DNA of 64,000 nt from an uncultured bacterium (GTDB lineage: Bacteria; Bacillota; Clostridia; Lachnospirales; Lachnospiraceae): NCBI GenBank assembly GCA_905216215.1, contig CAJMSZ010000001.1, positions 1 to 64,000 on the forward strand. Direction: 5' to 3'. The position numbers and the translations under genes are program-made. Positions within the stretch are counted from its first letter, which is position 1, and each line of letters opens with the position of its first letter. Shown here in pieces: positions 1 to 8,034 of this stretch. Below the pieces are notes generated by a model, which saw nothing but the letters and a program-made list of their open reading frames with translations, was not told the origin of the DNA and did not search any database.

Positions 1-610
1 TGCGAAATGTACGCTGTACCTTGTTCATAGTAAGATACAAACACTCTTTCTGCTTGATTCCAACCAAGAATTCTTCCAGAGCCTGTTCTCCCAGAGACCA
101 CGTTCGCATATTCTCATATAAATGTTGAATCCGAGGTTCTTCATACTTAATTACTTCATAAAAATCCTTGGAACGGAACAGGCGCAATGCTTCTGAGAAA
201 TCCTGCATGGCCAAATTGCGGAAATCTCTTACATTCTGCACTTTTCCATAAGATGTCATAATGTATGGATTTTCAATTACTACTGTAAATCTGACCTCAA
301 ACTCTCCGCCATTACAGACAATGGTAAATTTCCCCTGTTCCACATGTCCGGGCTTCAAGCCTCTTCCGTCATAAGAAAATTTAATCTCTACCGGATTTCC
401 TTCAAATCCCTGTCTATCTATATGTACACGAAAAGAAGAAGAATACACAAGTCCCCTTATGGTACCTTCTTTTCTATCTTTAAGAACAAAACTCCCATGA
501 TAAACTTCACCTTCTCCAATTTTCAAAACCAGATTCGTTTCCGAAAAAATAATATCTGGGTGGGGTATTCGAAAATCTCCCTTGGAAAATTTCTTTATCT
601 TATTCTTCAC
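1..610 (-). CDS. DUF5717 family protein, N-terminal part (runs off the left edge)
   Basis: The reading frame is open from a GTG at 608-610 to the edge of the window (about 203 codons) and continues outside it. An in-frame TGA at 617-619 rules out the upstream ATG, and AGTAGGTGA lies just before the GTG. The visible part has no signal peptide. It begins with a beta-rich region containing short pieces such as GEGEVYHGSF, IRGLVYSSSF and YDGRGLKPGHVEQG, followed by helical sequence (LFRSKDFYEVIKYEEPRI). These pieces match my memory of the start of the very long (over 1000 residue) DUF5717 proteins of Lachnospiraceae. No function is known for the family. The family name comes from memory only. Confidence 0.68.
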   Translation of the reverse strand, partial: MKNKIKKFSKGDFRIPHPDIIFSETNLVLKIGEGEVYHGSFVLKDRKEGTIRGLVYSSSFRVHIDRQGFEGNPVEIKFSYDGRGLKPGHVEQGKFTIVCNGGEFEVRFTVVIENPYIMTSYGKVQNVRDFRNLAMQDFSEALRLFRSKDFYEVIKYEEPRIQHLYENMRTWSLGEQALEEFLVGIKQKECLYLTMNKVQRTFR

Positions 611-663
611 TCTTCGTCACCTACTTCTTCGTATTGCACTTCTCAAAAAAGGCATTATATTTG

Positions 664-692
664 ATTATAACATCATTCTATTCAGTAAGCAA
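664..692 (-). promoter_or_regulatory. Sigma-A promoter of the DUF5717 gene
   Basis: On the minus strand, TTGCTT (687-692) and TATAAT (664-669) are separated by 17 bp. The expected transcript start is about 45 nt before the GTG start codon at 610. Confidence 0.7.
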
Positions 693-809
693 TGCCGGAA
701 ATTGAATAATTCGCCTTTCTGAAACAGATTCATTTATCTTAAAAATAATTGCAGTTCAAAGAATAACACAAAATCAGTGCAGAAAAATTGTACAAAATTT
801 CAGAAAAAC

Positions 810-837
810 TTGCTTTTTTCAAAAAGTCTGATATAAT
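810..837 (+). promoter_or_regulatory. Promoter of tRNA-Thr
   Basis: TTGCTT (810-815) and TATAAT (832-837) are separated by 16 bp and lie 39 bp before the tRNA 5' end. Confidence 0.65.
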
Positions 838-876
838 ATCTTTGTTGTCTTCTTACAAAATGCAGGAAGTCAATGT

Positions 877-949
877 GCTGAAATAGCTCAGTTGGTAGAG
901 CACTTCACTCGTAATGAAGGGGTCGAGGGTTCAAGTCCCTTTTTCAGCT
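877..949 (+). tRNA. tRNA-Thr, anticodon CGT
   Basis: A 73-nt cloverleaf can be drawn. The acceptor stem is GCTGAAA/TTTCAGC, the D arm is GCTC..GAGC with an AGTTGGTA loop, the anticodon stem is CTTCA/TGAAG with loop CTCGTAA, and the T arm carries TTCAAGT. Anticodon CGT decodes ACG, so threonine. The 3' CCA is not encoded and must be added after transcription. It is a single-gene unit with its own promoter and terminator. Confidence 0.95.
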
Positions 950-953
950 TCAT

Positions 954-1006
954 AAAAAGGACTGATGTTTTGACGAATTTATGTTCGTAAAACTCCAGTC
1001 CTTTTT
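954..1006 (+). terminator. Terminator of tRNA-Thr (probably also serves the SASP gene)
   Basis: An 11-bp perfect inverted repeat, AAAAAGGACTG (954-964) and CAGTCCTTTTT (996-1006), carries an inner GTTTT.ACGAA / TTCGT.AAAAC pairing. T-runs on both sides allow it to work in both directions for the convergent tRNA and SASP genes. Confidence 0.8.
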
Positions 1007-1062
1007 GCGTCCTATCGAATTATACCCAAGCTTTTCGAACTCAGGCCAACGCTATCAGATGC

Positions 1063-1269
1063 CTATTTTCCGGCCATCTTTTTTTCCTGTTCTTCAATCA
1101 TTTTTTTGACCATATAACCACCGACTGAACCATTCTGTCTGGATGTGAGGTCCCCATTGTAACCTTCTGTGAGTGGTACTCCTAATTCACTTGCAACTTC
1201 ATATTTAAATTTGTCTAATGCACCTTTTGCTTCAGGTACAGCTGTTCTGTTAGATGAACGATTTGTCAT
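1063..1269 (-). CDS. Alpha/beta-type small acid-soluble spore protein
   Basis: The 68-residue product is the usual size for an alpha/beta SASP, which coats DNA in the dormant spore and is degraded at germination by the GPR protease. EVASEL at residues 24-29 is the GPR cleavage region. GDLTSRQNGSVGGYMV (39-54) is the conserved C-terminal DNA-binding block. The start has a strong GGAGG ribosome site (AAAAAAGGAGGAAAATGAA before the ATG). The gene stands alone behind a sigma-G-type promoter, as expected for a forespore gene, and is direct evidence that the organism belongs to a spore-forming lineage. Confidence 0.95.
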   Translation of the reverse strand: MTNRSSNRTAVPEAKGALDKFKYEVASELGVPLTEGYNGDLTSRQNGSVGGYMVKKMIEEQEKKMAGK

Positions 1270-1311
1270 TTCATTTTCCTCCTTTTTTGTAACTTTTAAT
1301 TGTTACGCTAT

Positions 1312-1340
1312 TAGTATGCGAAAACAAAAATGCTTTATAC
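1312..1340 (-). promoter_or_regulatory. Forespore sigma-G promoter of the SASP gene
   Basis: On the minus strand, GTATA (1336-1340) and CATACTA (1312-1318) are 17 bp apart. This fits the known sigma-G pattern (GHATR, about 18 bp, CATnHTA). No sigma-A -35/-10 pair competes with it. A small GTAAC...GTTAC hairpin follows in the leader before the GGAGG site. Confidence 0.75.
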
Positions 1341-1426
1341 TGGAAAAAAATGAAAATTAATTATGAAGTTCGTGCCCATTTTCAAAAGACATCAAAACAG
1401 TTACTACCAACAATATCCATTCATCT

Positions 1427-2686
1427 CTATACCAATTCGGCAATTCTGGACACTCCAACATAAATTTCAGAAATTTTATACCATGTCCGGTAATCTACAA
1501 CGCCTGTCTGGGGCAATCCAAATACCGACTGGAACACTCGGACAGATTCTGCTGTAGCAGGTCCATAAATCCCATCTACATCAATTTTAGGTATCAACGG
1601 ATAAGCTCCTGCAATCACATTTAACTGTTCCTGCAGTTGCCTTACTTTGTTTCCGGAGCTTCCCAATGTCAAATCATATCCAGGCCAGGAAGACGGCACA
1701 CCGGAAATTTCCTGTGCCGTATTGATATACATATCATCCCCATAATAATATCTGAGAATTTCAATGGTGCTATAACCCTGGTCTCCCAAATCCTTGGAGC
1801 CCCACTGGGTCATCCAATTCGGGCACTGCACTTGTCGTCCATCACAATACTGCGTCAGAATCGGCTGACGCACATTCGGTCGGGACAAATAATCTGCAAA
1901 CAATTCATCCACAATTAACGAAATACTTTCGTAAATATTTCGTTCCGGTATCCATTTGTGATCGAAGGCTGTGGAAGACGTAATTGTAAAATCATACCCC
2001 TGATTCCGATACCATTCGGTATACACCCGATTCAAGGTAAATGACATAATAGCAAGTACATTCGCCCGGATGGTATTTTCAGGCCATGTGGCATAGATTT
2101 CACTGGATGCAACATTTTTGATGTAATCCTTATACTTGACATAATAATTTCTGGCCGTAGAATCACGGGGAGAGCCATCATGCACAACAATATATTCCGG
2201 TACAACCACTCGGCTTAAAACGATTTCTCCTGTTTCCTGAATTGGCTTAATCTCTTCTTCAGGAATTTTGGGTGGATATACACCATAAAGCGTATGTGCC
2301 GGAATAACATAAATCTGAGGAGGTTCTGACAAAATGGCCGGTCGCATGCGGACATTTTGTAAAGCCAGCGTGTTGGCAAGAATCTCTACTCCGGCAATCG
2401 TAATCGCTTCAAAACCAGGTGCTGTAATAGTCAGTGTATATTCCGAATAGGGTTGTTCCTCAATGGTGGGGTTCAGACTGTACTCTTCCGGTGGGGAAGG
2501 CAGTTCGATTTCATCGGTAAAACCTGAAGAATTGGTAGTCAATTCTTCCAATGTGTCTTCCGGAACTCCAGTATATGAAATCTGAATAGACGCATCGGGT
2601 ACAGGAAATGCGTTTTCCTCCGATGTGAGGGAGACTTTTAATTTTCCCGAATCAGGATTCTCCTGCTGTGAACGAATAAAATTCAT
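1427..2686 (-). CDS. sleC: SleC-like spore cortex-lytic enzyme precursor
   Basis: The 419-residue protein has the SleC layout: an N-terminal pro-region with an Ig/carboxypeptidase-regulatory-like beta fold (about 15-115), the HTLYGVYPPKIPEE and PEYIVVHDG segments, a SpoIID-like lytic transglycosylase domain (about 185-325, with candidate catalytic E196 in SSEIYATWP), and a C-terminal peptidoglycan-binding domain (about 340-405). In clostridia, SleC is made as a zymogen during sporulation, cut by Csp proteases, and degrades cortex peptidoglycan at germination. There is no classical signal peptide, which fits deposition from the mother cell. Upstream, CATAAATTA at 2716-2724 fits the mother-cell sigma-E/K -10 pattern. 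A generic SpoIID/peptidoglycan-binding protein is the alternative. Confidence 0.85.
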   Translation of the reverse strand: MNFIRSQQENPDSGKLKVSLTSEENAFPVPDASIQISYTGVPEDTLEELTTNSSGFTDEIELPSPPEEYSLNPTIEEQPYSEYTLTITAPGFEAITIAGVEILANTLALQNVRMRPAILSEPPQIYVIPAHTLYGVYPPKIPEEEIKPIQETGEIVLSRVVVPEYIVVHDGSPRDSTARNYYVKYKDYIKNVASSEIYATWPENTIRANVLAIMSFTLNRVYTEWYRNQGYDFTITSSTAFDHKWIPERNIYESISLIVDELFADYLSRPNVRQPILTQYCDGRQVQCPNWMTQWGSKDLGDQGYSTIEILRYYYGDDMYINTAQEISGVPSSWPGYDLTLGSSGNKVRQLQEQLNVIAGAYPLIPKIDVDGIYGPATAESVRVFQSVFGLPQTGVVDYRTWYKISEIYVGVSRIAELV

Positions 2687-2774
2687 AGTAACGCCTCAAA
2701 ATCTGCTGTTATCTATAATTTATGCAGGAAAATAAAATCAATTACCATATGCGACGGGATGTTTTCCTATTTTT

Positions 2775-4835
2775 TTACAAGGTAGTCTCCAAATGAATAT
2801 AATTCAGATATCGCGATAATTGTTCAGCAAGTCGTTCATTTTCTTTCTTTTCAAGACAAGGGTCTTCATTTAAAATTTTATCCGCAGCTTCATTTGCCTG
2901 CTGAAGAACTCTGGCATCCTGAAAAACATCCCCGATTCGGAAATTCATCAGACCACTTTGTCTGATTCCAAACAAGTCGCCTGGTCCACGAAGTTTCATA
3001 TCCTCGTTCGCAATGTGGAATCCGTCATTGGAACGATTCAAAATCTCTAATCTTTTCTTTGTTTCTTTTGATTTAGAACCAGACATAAAAATACAATAAG
3101 ACTGATGCTTTCCCCGTCCTACTCTTCCACGAAGCTGGTGTAACTGGGCAAGACCAAAACGTTCCGCATTTTCTACCATCATCACTGTGGCATTCGGCAC
3201 ATCAATGCCAACCTCGATTACTGTTGTTGACACCAGAATCTGAATCTCACCGCGTGCAAACTGACCCATAATTTCATCTTTTTGTTTTTGTTTCATCTTT
3301 CCATGAAGTGCACAGACACGAACAGATGCATCCATTTCTTTTTTCAGATTTGCCGTATAATCCGTCACATTTTCAGCTTCCATTGCTTCACTTTCTTCTA
3401 CCATAGGGCAAATAATGTAGCACTGTCTTCCCTCAGCAATTTCTTTCTTCATAAATCGGTAAGCCTTTTCCCGATATCCTGTATCAACTACACAGTTTTT
3501 AATCGGAAGACGATTCGACGGCAACTCATCTATCACAGAAATATCCAATTCTCCATATAGTATAATCGCAAGTGTCCTCGGGATAGGGGTTGCACTCATA
3601 ACGAGAATATGAGGTGTTTTCCCTTTCTGTGCCAGAGTTTCTCTTTGCCTTACCCCGAATCTGTGCTGTTCATCCGTAATAACAAGTGCCAGATTCTGAT
3701 ACTGTACTTTTTCCTGAATCAGTGCGTGCGTTCCTACTATAATCTGTACTTTTCCATTTTCAATCCGTTCATATGCAAGCCGTTTTTCCTTTGCTGTCAT
3801 GGAGCCCGTCACCAGTTCTACTTTAAGCGGAATATCATACACTTCCATCATACTGCTGATTTTTTCATAATGCTGTCTGGCAAGTACTTCTGTAGGTGCC
3901 ATCATTGCTCCCTGATAGCCATTTAATCCTGTCAACATCAGAGCAAGTACAGCCACAATTGTTTTTCCTGAACCCACATCTCCCTGAACCAGACGAGACA
4001 TTGTATAAGAACTGCAGATATCCTGACAGATTTCATTCCACACTTTCTTCTGTGCTCCGGTAAGTTCAAAGGGTAGTCTGGCAAGAAATTCTTCGATTTT
4101 AGGGTGCATGGATATAAGATATCCATTAGATTCTTTTTCCTGTTTCGTTCTGGTCTGTCTGAGGGCAAGAACAAATACCAGAAACTCTTCGAAGACCAGC
4201 CGTTCTCTTGCATAATACAATTCTTCTTTGCTCTGCGGAAAATGAATTCCCCTAAGTGCATAATTATACTCTGCCAGATGATACTTCATTCGTATATCCT
4301 GTGGCAGAAAGTCCTGCGCTAAATCCAAATATTCCAATGCCTGCTTCATGGATTTAATCATCATATTATTGGACAGACCCGATGTCAGTGGATACACCGG
4401 CTGAAGACTGTCAAGTTTTGCGTCATAACTAGAAGCCGGGGCAAAAAGTTCCGGATGTTCCATCACTTTCTGCCCCTTCTTCTGCGTCACACTTCCACGA
4501 AGCGTAATTTTCTGATGTTCTGATAATGTATTTTTCAAAAATGGCATACGATACCATACAACCTTCAGGCTTCCCGAATGATCTCTTACGTTCACAGATA
4601 TAATCTGCATATTCGGTCTGCCCGCAAGCTGCACTTTTCCCTGAATCACACCAGAAATCGTATAAACCTTTCCCGTCTCCAGTTCCGCTATAGGAACCGG
4701 CTCCTCATATACATCATAACCTCTGGGAAAATAGCGAAGCAAATCACCGATACTTTTCACACCAATTTTATGAAACAAATTCTCTGTTTTATCGCCAATT
4801 CCCTTTAATTCATGAATACTTGTTTTTTCATCCAT
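2775..4835 (-). CDS. recG: ATP-dependent DNA helicase RecG
   Basis: The 686 residues match normal RecG length. RecG is a superfamily 2 helicase that remodels stalled forks and branched recombination intermediates. The sequence shows an N-terminal wedge/OB region, Walker A GDVGSGKT near residue 285, the DEQH box (TDEQHRFG), SATPIPRT as motif III, and GRVGRG as motif VI. The start lies 1 bp after the stop of the fakA-like gene, so the two are translationally close. The order rpmB, asp23, fakA, recG is conserved in many Firmicutes. Confidence 0.97.
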   Translation of the reverse strand: MDEKTSIHELKGIGDKTENLFHKIGVKSIGDLLRYFPRGYDVYEEPVPIAELETGKVYTISGVIQGKVQLAGRPNMQIISVNVRDHSGSLKVVWYRMPFLKNTLSEHQKITLRGSVTQKKGQKVMEHPELFAPASSYDAKLDSLQPVYPLTSGLSNNMMIKSMKQALEYLDLAQDFLPQDIRMKYHLAEYNYALRGIHFPQSKEELYYARERLVFEEFLVFVLALRQTRTKQEKESNGYLISMHPKIEEFLARLPFELTGAQKKVWNEICQDICSSYTMSRLVQGDVGSGKTIVAVLALMLTGLNGYQGAMMAPTEVLARQHYEKISSMMEVYDIPLKVELVTGSMTAKEKRLAYERIENGKVQIIVGTHALIQEKVQYQNLALVITDEQHRFGVRQRETLAQKGKTPHILVMSATPIPRTLAIILYGELDISVIDELPSNRLPIKNCVVDTGYREKAYRFMKKEIAEGRQCYIICPMVEESEAMEAENVTDYTANLKKEMDASVRVCALHGKMKQKQKDEIMGQFARGEIQILVSTTVIEVGIDVPNATVMMVENAERFGLAQLHQLRGRVGRGKHQSYCIFMSGSKSKETKKRLEILNRSNDGFHIANEDMKLRGPGDLFGIRQSGLMNFRIGDVFQDARVLQQANEAADKILNEDPCLEKKENERLAEQLSRYLNYIHLETTL

Positions 4836-4836
4836 G

Positions 4837-6498
4837 CTACTCTACTGCCAGAATATAATAATAAATAGGTTGTCCGCCTGAGTGTGCATCTACATCCTGC
4901 TCCGGATACAGTTCTTCAATCTCTGCAATGAGTTTTTCCGCGTCTTCTTCTGACACATCTTCCCCATAGTAAATGCTTATGAGTTCGGAATCATCATCTA
5001 CCAGATGTTCCAGCATCTCCTTCGTTGTCCCATCAATAGATGAACCAACCGCAAGAATTCCAGAATCACCGATTCCCATAATATCACCTTCATGAATGTC
5101 CTTATCGTCAATATGGGTATCACGGACCGCATACGTCACCTGTCCGGTTTTTACATTTGCAATAGCTTCCAGCATAGTTTCCTCGTTTTCCCGGACGTCT
5201 GCTTCAACACTAAAGTTAATCACCGCTGTAATCCCCTGCGGAACCGTCTTGGTTGGAATCACAATAATTTCCTTGTCTTCAGTCAAATCCCGCGCCTGAT
5301 TGGCTGCCATGATAATATTTTTGTTATTCGGAAGAATATAAATATGCTCTGCATTCACTGCTTCAATTGCATTTAACATATCCTCGGTGCTTGGATTCAT
5401 GGTCTGCCCACCTGTAATGATATGGTCTACGCCAAGTTCTGTAAAAATATCATTCATACCTTCTCCCACAGAAACTGCAATAAAACCATACTTCTTCTTA
5501 GGCTGCGCTTTCTTTTCCTCCGCCTGCTGTGCTGCAAGTTTTTCAGCATCCTTAATCAGTTTTTCCTGATGTTCCTCTCTCATATTATCAATTTTCATCT
5601 TTGATAACTGACCAAAAGTAAGGGCTTTCTGGATTGCAAGTCCCGGATCATTCGTATGAACATGCACTTTTACCACATCATCATCCGCTACACATACAAT
5701 AGAATCTCCAATAGACTCCAAATATGTTTTAAAAGAAACTTCATCTTTCTCTGAAAACTCTTTATCCAGCAGAATAATAAATTCTGTACAATATCCAAAC
5801 TTAATATCTGCTGCAGCCTCTGTATTTACCTTTGCTGCAACAGAAGGTGTTCCAGGTGTAATCGCAGAATAATCCACTTCTTTTCCAAGAAATGCATCAT
5901 AAGCTCCCTTTAAAACCTCAATCAGACCCTGTCCACCAGAATCTACCACCCCTGCTTCTTTTAAAACCGGGAGCATATCTGGTGTCTGTGCCAGAACTGC
6001 TTCGCCTTCTTCAATGATTTTACCCAGAAACTCCTCCAAATCATCGATTTCTTCTGCAAGTTCCACAGCCTTATCTGAAATTCCTCTTGCCACGGTCAGA
6101 ATGGTGCCTTCCTTCGGACGCATAACTGCTTTGTATGCAGTCTCTTTTGCACGTACTGCCGCTCTGGCAAGTGCCGGAACATCAATCACTTCTTCATCAC
6201 GGATTGATTTCGTAAAGCCACGAAGGAGCTGAGATAAAATAACTCCTGAATTTCCTCTTGCCCCACGCAGAGAACCGGAAGAAATTGCCTTTGCAAGAGC
6301 AGTCAGATTCAATTCTGAAATTGCTGTCACTTCCTTAGCTGCCGACATAATCGTCATAGACATATTCGTTCCTGTATCTCCATCCGGAACCGGAAATACA
6401 TTGAGTTCATTAATATATTCCTTTTTCGATTCAATATTTTGTGCACCTGCGAGAAACATCTTTGCAAGCATCTCCACATTGATACTCTTTGTTGCCAC
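4837..6498 (-). CDS. fakA: DAK-family fatty acid kinase catalytic subunit (FakA/YloV-like)
   Basis: This protein of about 553 residues has an N-terminal Dak phosphatase/kinase (DhaL-like) domain with NVFPVPDGDTGTNMS, whose aspartates bind Mg-ATP, and SGSLRGARGNSGVI. An inserted middle region and a C-terminal DegV-like part (GDSGILAVGSS) follow. In staphylococci, FakA with FakB phosphorylates free fatty acids for phospholipid synthesis. FakB is not in this window. I chose the GTG at 6496-6498, which sits 9 nt after GGAGG. The TTG at 6504 is only 3 nt from it. The gene is followed by recG and preceded by asp23. Confidence 0.87.
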   Translation of the reverse strand: MATKSINVEMLAKMFLAGAQNIESKKEYINELNVFPVPDGDTGTNMSMTIMSAAKEVTAISELNLTALAKAISSGSLRGARGNSGVILSQLLRGFTKSIRDEEVIDVPALARAAVRAKETAYKAVMRPKEGTILTVARGISDKAVELAEEIDDLEEFLGKIIEEGEAVLAQTPDMLPVLKEAGVVDSGGQGLIEVLKGAYDAFLGKEVDYSAITPGTPSVAAKVNTEAAADIKFGYCTEFIILLDKEFSEKDEVSFKTYLESIGDSIVCVADDDVVKVHVHTNDPGLAIQKALTFGQLSKMKIDNMREEHQEKLIKDAEKLAAQQAEEKKAQPKKKYGFIAVSVGEGMNDIFTELGVDHIITGGQTMNPSTEDMLNAIEAVNAEHIYILPNNKNIIMAANQARDLTEDKEIIVIPTKTVPQGITAVINFSVEADVRENEETMLEAIANVKTGQVTYAVRDTHIDDKDIHEGDIMGIGDSGILAVGSSIDGTTKEMLEHLVDDDSELISIYYGEDVSEEDAEKLIAEIEELYPEQDVDAHSGGQPIYYYILAVE

Positions 6499-6516
6499 TA
6501 CCAAGCTCCTCCTTAA

Positions 6517-6876
6517 CTAATCAATTACCCGTACGCCTTCGATATAGATATTAATCTTCTCTACCTGCATATCCGAAAATTCTTCTACTCTGTATTTCAC
6601 ATTATTCATCAAATTGTCTGTAACAGCAGAAATGCTGACACCATAAGCAACAATCACATGAAAATCCAGTGTAATCTTATTATCTTCGCTGATGTGTACC
6701 TGAATTCCCTTTGTAATACTCTCTTTCTTCAAAAGTCTGACCAGACCGTCCTTCATGCTGACAGCAGCCATACCTACAATTCCAAAACATTCAACCGCAA
6801 CGGAACCTGCATATTTTGCAATTACTTCCGGGTCAATTGTAATAATACCTAAGTTTGTACTCATACTACCCTGCAT
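6517..6876 (-). CDS. Asp23/Gls24 family protein (YloU-like)
   Basis: The 119 residues resemble YloU, a small Asp23-family protein encoded next to the DAK gene in Firmicutes. Family members are membrane-associated and linked to envelope stress, but the exact role is unclear. I chose the ATG at 6874-6876 (MQGSMSTN) because GGAGG lies 6 nt before it. The longer frame up to 6921 has no ribosome site. Visible family features are GIITIDPEVIAKYAGSVAVECFG at the start and VRVID at the end. The gap to the fakA-like gene is 18 bp, so co-transcription is likely. Confidence 0.88.
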   Translation of the reverse strand: MQGSMSTNLGIITIDPEVIAKYAGSVAVECFGIVGMAAVSMKDGLVRLLKKESITKGIQVHISEDNKITLDFHVIVAYGVSISAVTDNLMNNVKYRVEEFSDMQVEKINIYIEGVRVID

Positions 6877-6985
6877 TTTCGTACCTCCATTTTCTATAAC
6901 CTCCGCGGAGTGCTTCTGCATTCCCGGGAAAGTAATTTTTCACATACTTTCCATACATTATACTCTATCTATAAACATTTTACAA

Positions 6986-7015
6986 ACAAAAAAGAATCTC
7001 GCTCAGGAGATTCTC
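6986..7015 (-). terminator. Terminator after rpmB
   Basis: On the minus strand, AGAATCTC/GAGATTCT (6993-7000 with 7007-7014) forms a stem with a 6-nt loop, followed by TTTTTTG. It separates rpmB from the asp23 operon. Confidence 0.82.
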
Positions 7016-7030
7016 TTCATTCCGTTTAAA

Positions 7031-7219
7031 CTAAGCTCTTTCAACAAGTCCAGACCTTAAGCAGCTTGTACAAACATACATTTTCTTTGCTCCGCCGTTC
7101 TCTGTCTTAACTCTTACAGATTTTACGTTAGATTTCCACATCTTAGATGATCTTCTATGAGAGTGACTTACGTTATTTCCGAAATGAGCACCCTTTTCAC
7201 AAATAGCACATTTAGCCAT
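7031..7219 (-). CDS. rpmB: 50S ribosomal protein L28
   Basis: The 62 residues are typical for L28. The zinc-ribbon form is present, with CAIC at residues 4-7 and CTSC near residue 50. The basic stretch SHSHRRSSKMWKSN is characteristic. The TAGGAGGTGCAATC ribosome site is strong. The gene has its own promoter and terminator. Confidence 0.97.
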   Translation of the reverse strand: MAKCAICEKGAHFGNNVSHSHRRSSKMWKSNVKSVRVKTENGGAKKMYVCTSCLRSGLVERA

Positions 7220-7283
7220 GATTGCACCTCCTAACGAACTTATATGTCTGTCATATTATCCATACAGACTCGCAACATAATGT

Positions 7284-7312
7284 ATTTTAACAGATAATGG
7301 TCTCAATTGCAA
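7284..7312 (-). promoter_or_regulatory. Promoter of rpmB
   Basis: TTGCAA (7307-7312) and TAAAAT (7284-7289), read on the minus strand, are 17 bp apart. The leader is about 60 nt. Confidence 0.72.
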
Positions 7313-7358
7313 GTATAAAATACTATTTTTTCCTGTTTTCCTGTTTTCACATTTTTAC

Positions 7359-8015
7359 TTATCTGCAAAGCTTCAGAATTGCCTTTACCACTTCGTCAAT
7401 CGTCATATCTGAACTGTCAATCAGAACTGCATCCTCTGCCTGAACAAGTGGTGATGTATCCCTATGGATATCACGATAATCCCGCTCTTCTATTTCTTTT
7501 TCTATTTCTGCAAGTTCACACACAATGCCTTTTTCCTGAAGTTCCAAATATCTTCTCCTGGCTCTGCATGCCACACTTGCTGTCAAGAAGACTTTTACAT
7601 CCGCATCAGGAAGAACTACCGTCCCAATATCCCTTCCGTCCATAACCACATCTTTTGTCTTCGCCAGGTTCTGCTGCAAATCCATAAGTGTAGCCCGTAC
7701 CTTGGGAATTCCCGAACTTTTGGATGCCATGTTCCCCACTTCTTCTTCTCGGAGTCTGGAAGTAATATTTCTTCCATTTAAGTAAATTTGCTGCACTCCG
7801 TTTTCATATCCTATGTTAACGTCCGCATCTTCACAGGCCTTTTCTATTGCCTCTACATTTTCCGGCTGAATTCCTTTCTCCATGAAATGAATGGCAAGAC
7901 CACGGTACATTGCCCCTGTATCAACATATATATACTTTTTTTCTTTTGCCACCTGCCTGGCTATGGTACTTTTTCCGGCTCCTGCCGGCCCGTCAATCGC
8001 AATATTGTATCCCAT
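7359..8015 (-). CDS. cmk: Cytidylate kinase
   Basis: Cmk phosphorylates CMP and dCMP with ATP in pyrimidine nucleotide recycling. The 218 residues begin MGYNIAIDGPAGAGKST, whose P-loop is the standard N-terminus. I therefore start at 8013-8015, where AGGAAG precedes the ATG, rather than at the in-frame ATG at 8096, which lies inside the upstream gene. DTGAMYRGLA, MDGRDIGTVV and RDYRDIHRDTSPL are conserved substrate and catalytic blocks. It follows the flavoprotein gene by 19 bp. Confidence 0.96.
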   Translation of the reverse strand: MGYNIAIDGPAGAGKSTIARQVAKEKKYIYVDTGAMYRGLAIHFMEKGIQPENVEAIEKACEDADVNIGYENGVQQIYLNGRNITSRLREEEVGNMASKSSGIPKVRATLMDLQQNLAKTKDVVMDGRDIGTVVLPDADVKVFLTASVACRARRRYLELQEKGIVCELAEIEKEIEERDYRDIHRDTSPLVQAEDAVLIDSSDMTIDEVVKAILKLCR

Positions 8016-8034
8016 TTTATACTTCCTTTCTATT

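Noticed and set aside
344..664. Plus-strand open frame of 106 codons
   Set aside because: It is a shadow of the minus-strand DUF5717 gene, with no ribosome site or plausible composition.
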